The notes beneath the pieces were generated by a model. That model was not told the DNA's origin and made no database searches. It saw nothing but the letters and a program-made list of their open reading frames with translations. From positions 1-64,000 of the forward strand of contig JBAWUJ010000104.1 in NCBI GenBank assembly GCA_037176705.1: a stretch of DNA of 64,000 bases. Direction: 5' to 3'. The stretch comes from Molossus alvarezi. Lineage: Eukaryota > Chordata > Mammalia > Chiroptera > Molossidae. Below are positions 61,321 through 64,000 of the stretch, piece after piece. A program made the position numbers and the translations under genes. Numbering within the stretch: the first letter of the stretch is position 1; each line of letters opens with the position of its first letter.

Positions 61321-63280
61321 TGTATTCCAGCCATTAGAACCAAAAGGTGATCAATTTAAAAGAGGGAGTGTCAGTCTTTGAACAATGGACATGGATTCAC
61401 TTGTTTCAAGACTATTTCCCCGAAGCACCTATGGGAATACCCTGGCATAGTCAAAAGTGTTCATGACTGGTGTTCTTTCTGTGCAGAACAATATAATAAC
61501 GTTCAGTTCAAGAGCAGAATGGATCCCTTAATACGGTTGCAGTGTCCAATTGAGTGTTTAGTGGCTCTCTGTTCAAAGAACTGTGTTCCAATAGACAACC
61601 TTCTTCAAATAATGTCCAAATATTGAGAAAAAGATTCTAGGGCTATACCCGCTTCACACGAAATGGAACCACCACTGATGTACTGTTTTTCAGATTACGT
61701 GTTCTTAGTACAGTTGTGGAAAGTATTGATGTAAGGAAATGTGGCAACCTGACTTTTGATAGGTCCTTAGACATACTTTTCACTCTACTTTCTTTGTAGG
61801 AGAGTGTATACAACCATACCTATTCGAAATGCACTGTGTTAGAACTCTTCACTTCAGTGGCACAAAAGTCACTTCCATGAAGCCTAGAGCGTGAGGACCC
61901 TCAAAGCATATATTGTTTTGGTTAAGTGTTTAAGAAATGTCCTTTTGTAAAGGTGTAATCACACTTAAACTTCGCAGTGTAAGTTTTTTTCTCTTGTTCC
62001 AGACAAAGAGACACAAGACTTGCTGGTGCAGTCTTGGATATCCTGAATTATGGGCAAAACTCTGTGAGAGCCAGGGGCCACATTCACTCAGTGGCATGTT
62101 TTTCCCTGGGAAGTTAAGTACCTTTGCAGGGAAACTGTGAACAATCATGTTCTAGTCAAACAACTGTGGGAATGAATGAATATTTCCATTTGGGTTAAGT
62201 TAATGCACAGATCTTGAGTAACATGAACACTTTAACGTTCTTTCTCCTCGTTTTATAGGGAGATCCAGTCATATCATGGAAGAACAACTAGGACAGAGCA
62301 CACTTATGTGTAGAATCAAAAGTTATCCCTTTTTGTGTTCTGTGTTGTTCATGGTTTCAAAGATTGGATCGTATAGAAACCCGTTTTTGAAGGCGATACT
62401 TGGAAAAAGTTTGGTTTCTGCTGTAGCAGTTGGTTTTACATGATTCTTACTCAGAACAGTGAACCAACGTATGGCCAAGACTGAATCAATGGAAAGACTG
62501 ATAACTACTGGTGTCACACATGTGCATTCTTGACGCAGTGAAAGTGAACACATCTAAAGTGATGTAGTTGAAACATTGGTTGTCTCCATGCAAGGAGTAA
62601 ATCCATGAATTGGAAGACACTGACAACCCCAAGGGTTTTTCACATTGAACATCTCTGTGAAGGAGAACAAGAGGAGTGTTCTAGAGAAAATGCACTTGTG
62701 CAGTGGACCTGGGTATCCATTTCAATGACTTACACACTAACTATGCCCGGTGTGCAGGGCATACTTTACATTGGAGTGTTAAACAGTGTTGTAAGTAAAT
62801 GCAGGTGTCTGCCTTCTTTCCTATGTGACCAGGAAAGTCAACCTGTACTAGTTGATGAGGCAGCCTTTCAACATACTACCTTTTAGCCCTGCATATGTGT
62901 TGTTTGCCTGGAAGTGTCTATGAGTCATCTTGATATCCAACAAAGGCTGGGCTGCAGAAATCAAACACATTGGTTAGGGCAATGTTCAGGTCATGCAAAT
63001 CTACACCCTATTCAGTTCTACACACATTCTTTAAAGTTGTTACCGAATGAATCAGTGTCATTCTTGGATCCATCATACATTTCACGGTTTGTACCGATTT
63101 CCTCAAAAAACATAAGGAGTAGATACCTGTTTTCTCCTGAGAATTCAAAGTAAACGCTTTCCATCATTGTGAAATGCTGGAATTGTACCTTGTTCATGAA
63201 TGGAATCTCCTGAACCTATCTTTCTAATTCCCGGTGACGAATTCAGCCTATTTTTTGATAACTGACAAGTACTCAATCCC
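61321..63280 (+). repeat. Satellite monomer 26 (B type with A-like end)
   Basis: It is B-like through acaatcatg and gtatagaaacccg, then ttagggcaatg, cctcaaaaaac and cagcctattttttg. The CENP-B box is intact at 61647-61663. Confidence 0.95.
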
Positions 63281-64000
63281 TGTATTCCAGCCATTAGAAC
63301 CAAAAGGTGATCAATTTAAAAGAGGGAGTGTCAGTCTTTGAACAATGGACATGGATTCACTTGTTTCAAGACTATTTCCCCGAAGCACCTATGGGAATAC
63401 CCTGGCATAGTCAAAAGTGTTCATGTCTGGTGTTCTTTCTGTGCAGAACAATATAATAACGTTCAGTTCAAGAGCAGAATGGATCCCTTAATACGGTTGC
63501 AGTGTCCAATTGAGTGTTTAGTGGCTCTCTGTTCAAAGAACTGTGTTCCAATAGACAACCTTCTTCAAATAATGTCCAAATATTGAGAAAAAGATTCTAG
63601 GGCTATACCCGCTTCACACGAAATGGAACCACCACTGATGTACTGTTTTTCAGATTACGTGTTCTTAGTACAGTTGTGGAAAGTATTGATGTAAGGAAAT
63701 GTGGCAACCTGACTTTTGATAGGTCCTTAGACATACTTTTCACTCTACTTTCTTTGTAGGAGAGTGTATACAACCATACCTATTCGAAATGCACTGTGTT
63801 AGAACTCTTCACTTCAGTGGCACAAAAGTCACTTCCATGAAGCCTAGAGCGTGAGGACCCTCAAAGCATATATTGTTTTGGTTAAGTGTTTAAGAAATGT
63901 CCTTTTGTAAAGGTGTAATCACACTTAAACTTCGCAGTGTAAGTTTTTTTCTCTTGTTCCAGACAAAGAGACACAAGACTTGCTGGTGCAGTCTTGGATA
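63281..64000 (+). repeat. Satellite monomer 27, partial
   Basis: Only the first 720 bp are in the window. The front combines gggaatacc (B) with catgtctgg (A), followed by tattcgaaatg. The CENP-B box is intact at 63607-63623. Confidence 0.95.

Larger units (their letters stand above)
1..64000. repeat. Satellite array, ~1.96 kb monomer, about 27 monomers
   Basis: The same ~1,960-bp sequence recurs head-to-tail through the window, with unit lengths of 1,959-1,961 bp wherever no L1 intervenes. Both window ends lie inside the array, so its true length is unknown. Diagnostic monomer positions (base 1 = the tttattccag phase) define two types. Type A has gggaaaacc near 113 and catgtctgg near 142, gaactgggtt near 511, gtattgaagccca near 1050, ttagggcaatg near 1654, cctcaaaaaac near 1781 and cagcctattttttg near 1922. 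Type B has gggaatacc and catgactgg, tattcgaaatgcac near 501, acaatcatg near 821, gtatagaaacccg, ttatggcaaag, ccttaaaaaac and catcttatttcttg at the matching positions. I see no splice-supported gene, tRNA, rRNA or SINE in the monomer. The monomer family is not one I recognise. Confidence 0.97.

Noticed and set aside
1..64000. CRISPR array, bacterial operon or rRNA repeat
   Set aside because: The repeat unit is 1.96 kb with no short repeat-spacer structure, there are no bacterial genes, and nothing resembles 18S, 28S or 5S rRNA. The L1s are mammalian.
1..64000. Coding macrosatellite (a D4Z4- or RS447-like gene array)
   Set aside because: Such arrays carry a long conserved ORF per unit. Here the longest monomer frames are under 100 codons with no recognisable domain.

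Overview
The window looks like a mammalian nuclear genome, most likely a bat (Chiroptera). It contains no host protein-coding gene that I can support. The mammalian call rests on two nearly complete LINE-1 (L1) retrotransposons with placental-type ORF1 and ORF2. The bat call is weaker: a stretch at 6545-6650 (repeated at 16625-16730) resembles, from memory, the 3' half of the bat Ves tRNA-SINE family.

Layout: the whole window is one head-to-tail satellite array with a monomer of 1,959-1,961 bp. Using the phase that begins at base 1, monomers start at 1, 8121, 10080, 18202, 20162, 22122, 24081, 26040, 28000, 29961 and 31921, then every 1,960 bp to 63281, where the last one runs off the window. 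Monomers 1 and 3 are each split by a 6.14 kb minus-strand L1 (629-6771 and 10708-16851). Both L1s sit at the same base of the monomer, have the same 17-bp target-site duplication and share the same disabling stop codons. One insertion was therefore copied, with its satellite flanks, as a unit of about 10,080 bp. Monomers 4-10 are mixed in sequence and contain local monomer duplications (4/5 and 9/10). From about 31.9 kb rightward the array is mostly a dimeric higher-order repeat of about 3,920 bp made of two monomer types, A and B. It is interrupted by recombinant monomers (17, 22, 24, 27).

The most notable feature is that every monomer carries, at monomer position 327-343 on the minus strand, a 17-bp motif that fits the CENP-B box core NTTCGNNNNANNCGGGN at all nine fixed positions. 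It is intact in 24 of 27 monomers. With the dimeric higher-order structure and strong homogenisation, this makes the array a good candidate for a centromeric or pericentromeric satellite with an unusually long monomer. I do not recognise the monomer as a described satellite.

The L1s keep endonuclease, reverse transcriptase and zinc-knuckle sequences, but each has one nonsense codon in ORF1 and one in ORF2. The 5'-most 230-300 bp inside the target-site duplication looks like host sequence (Ves-like, MIR-like and CpG-rich segments). This suggests 5' transduction from an upstream promoter or an unusual chimeric 5'UTR. All short open frames in the satellite are judged non-coding. All comparisons were made by eye, so counts of differences are minimum estimates.
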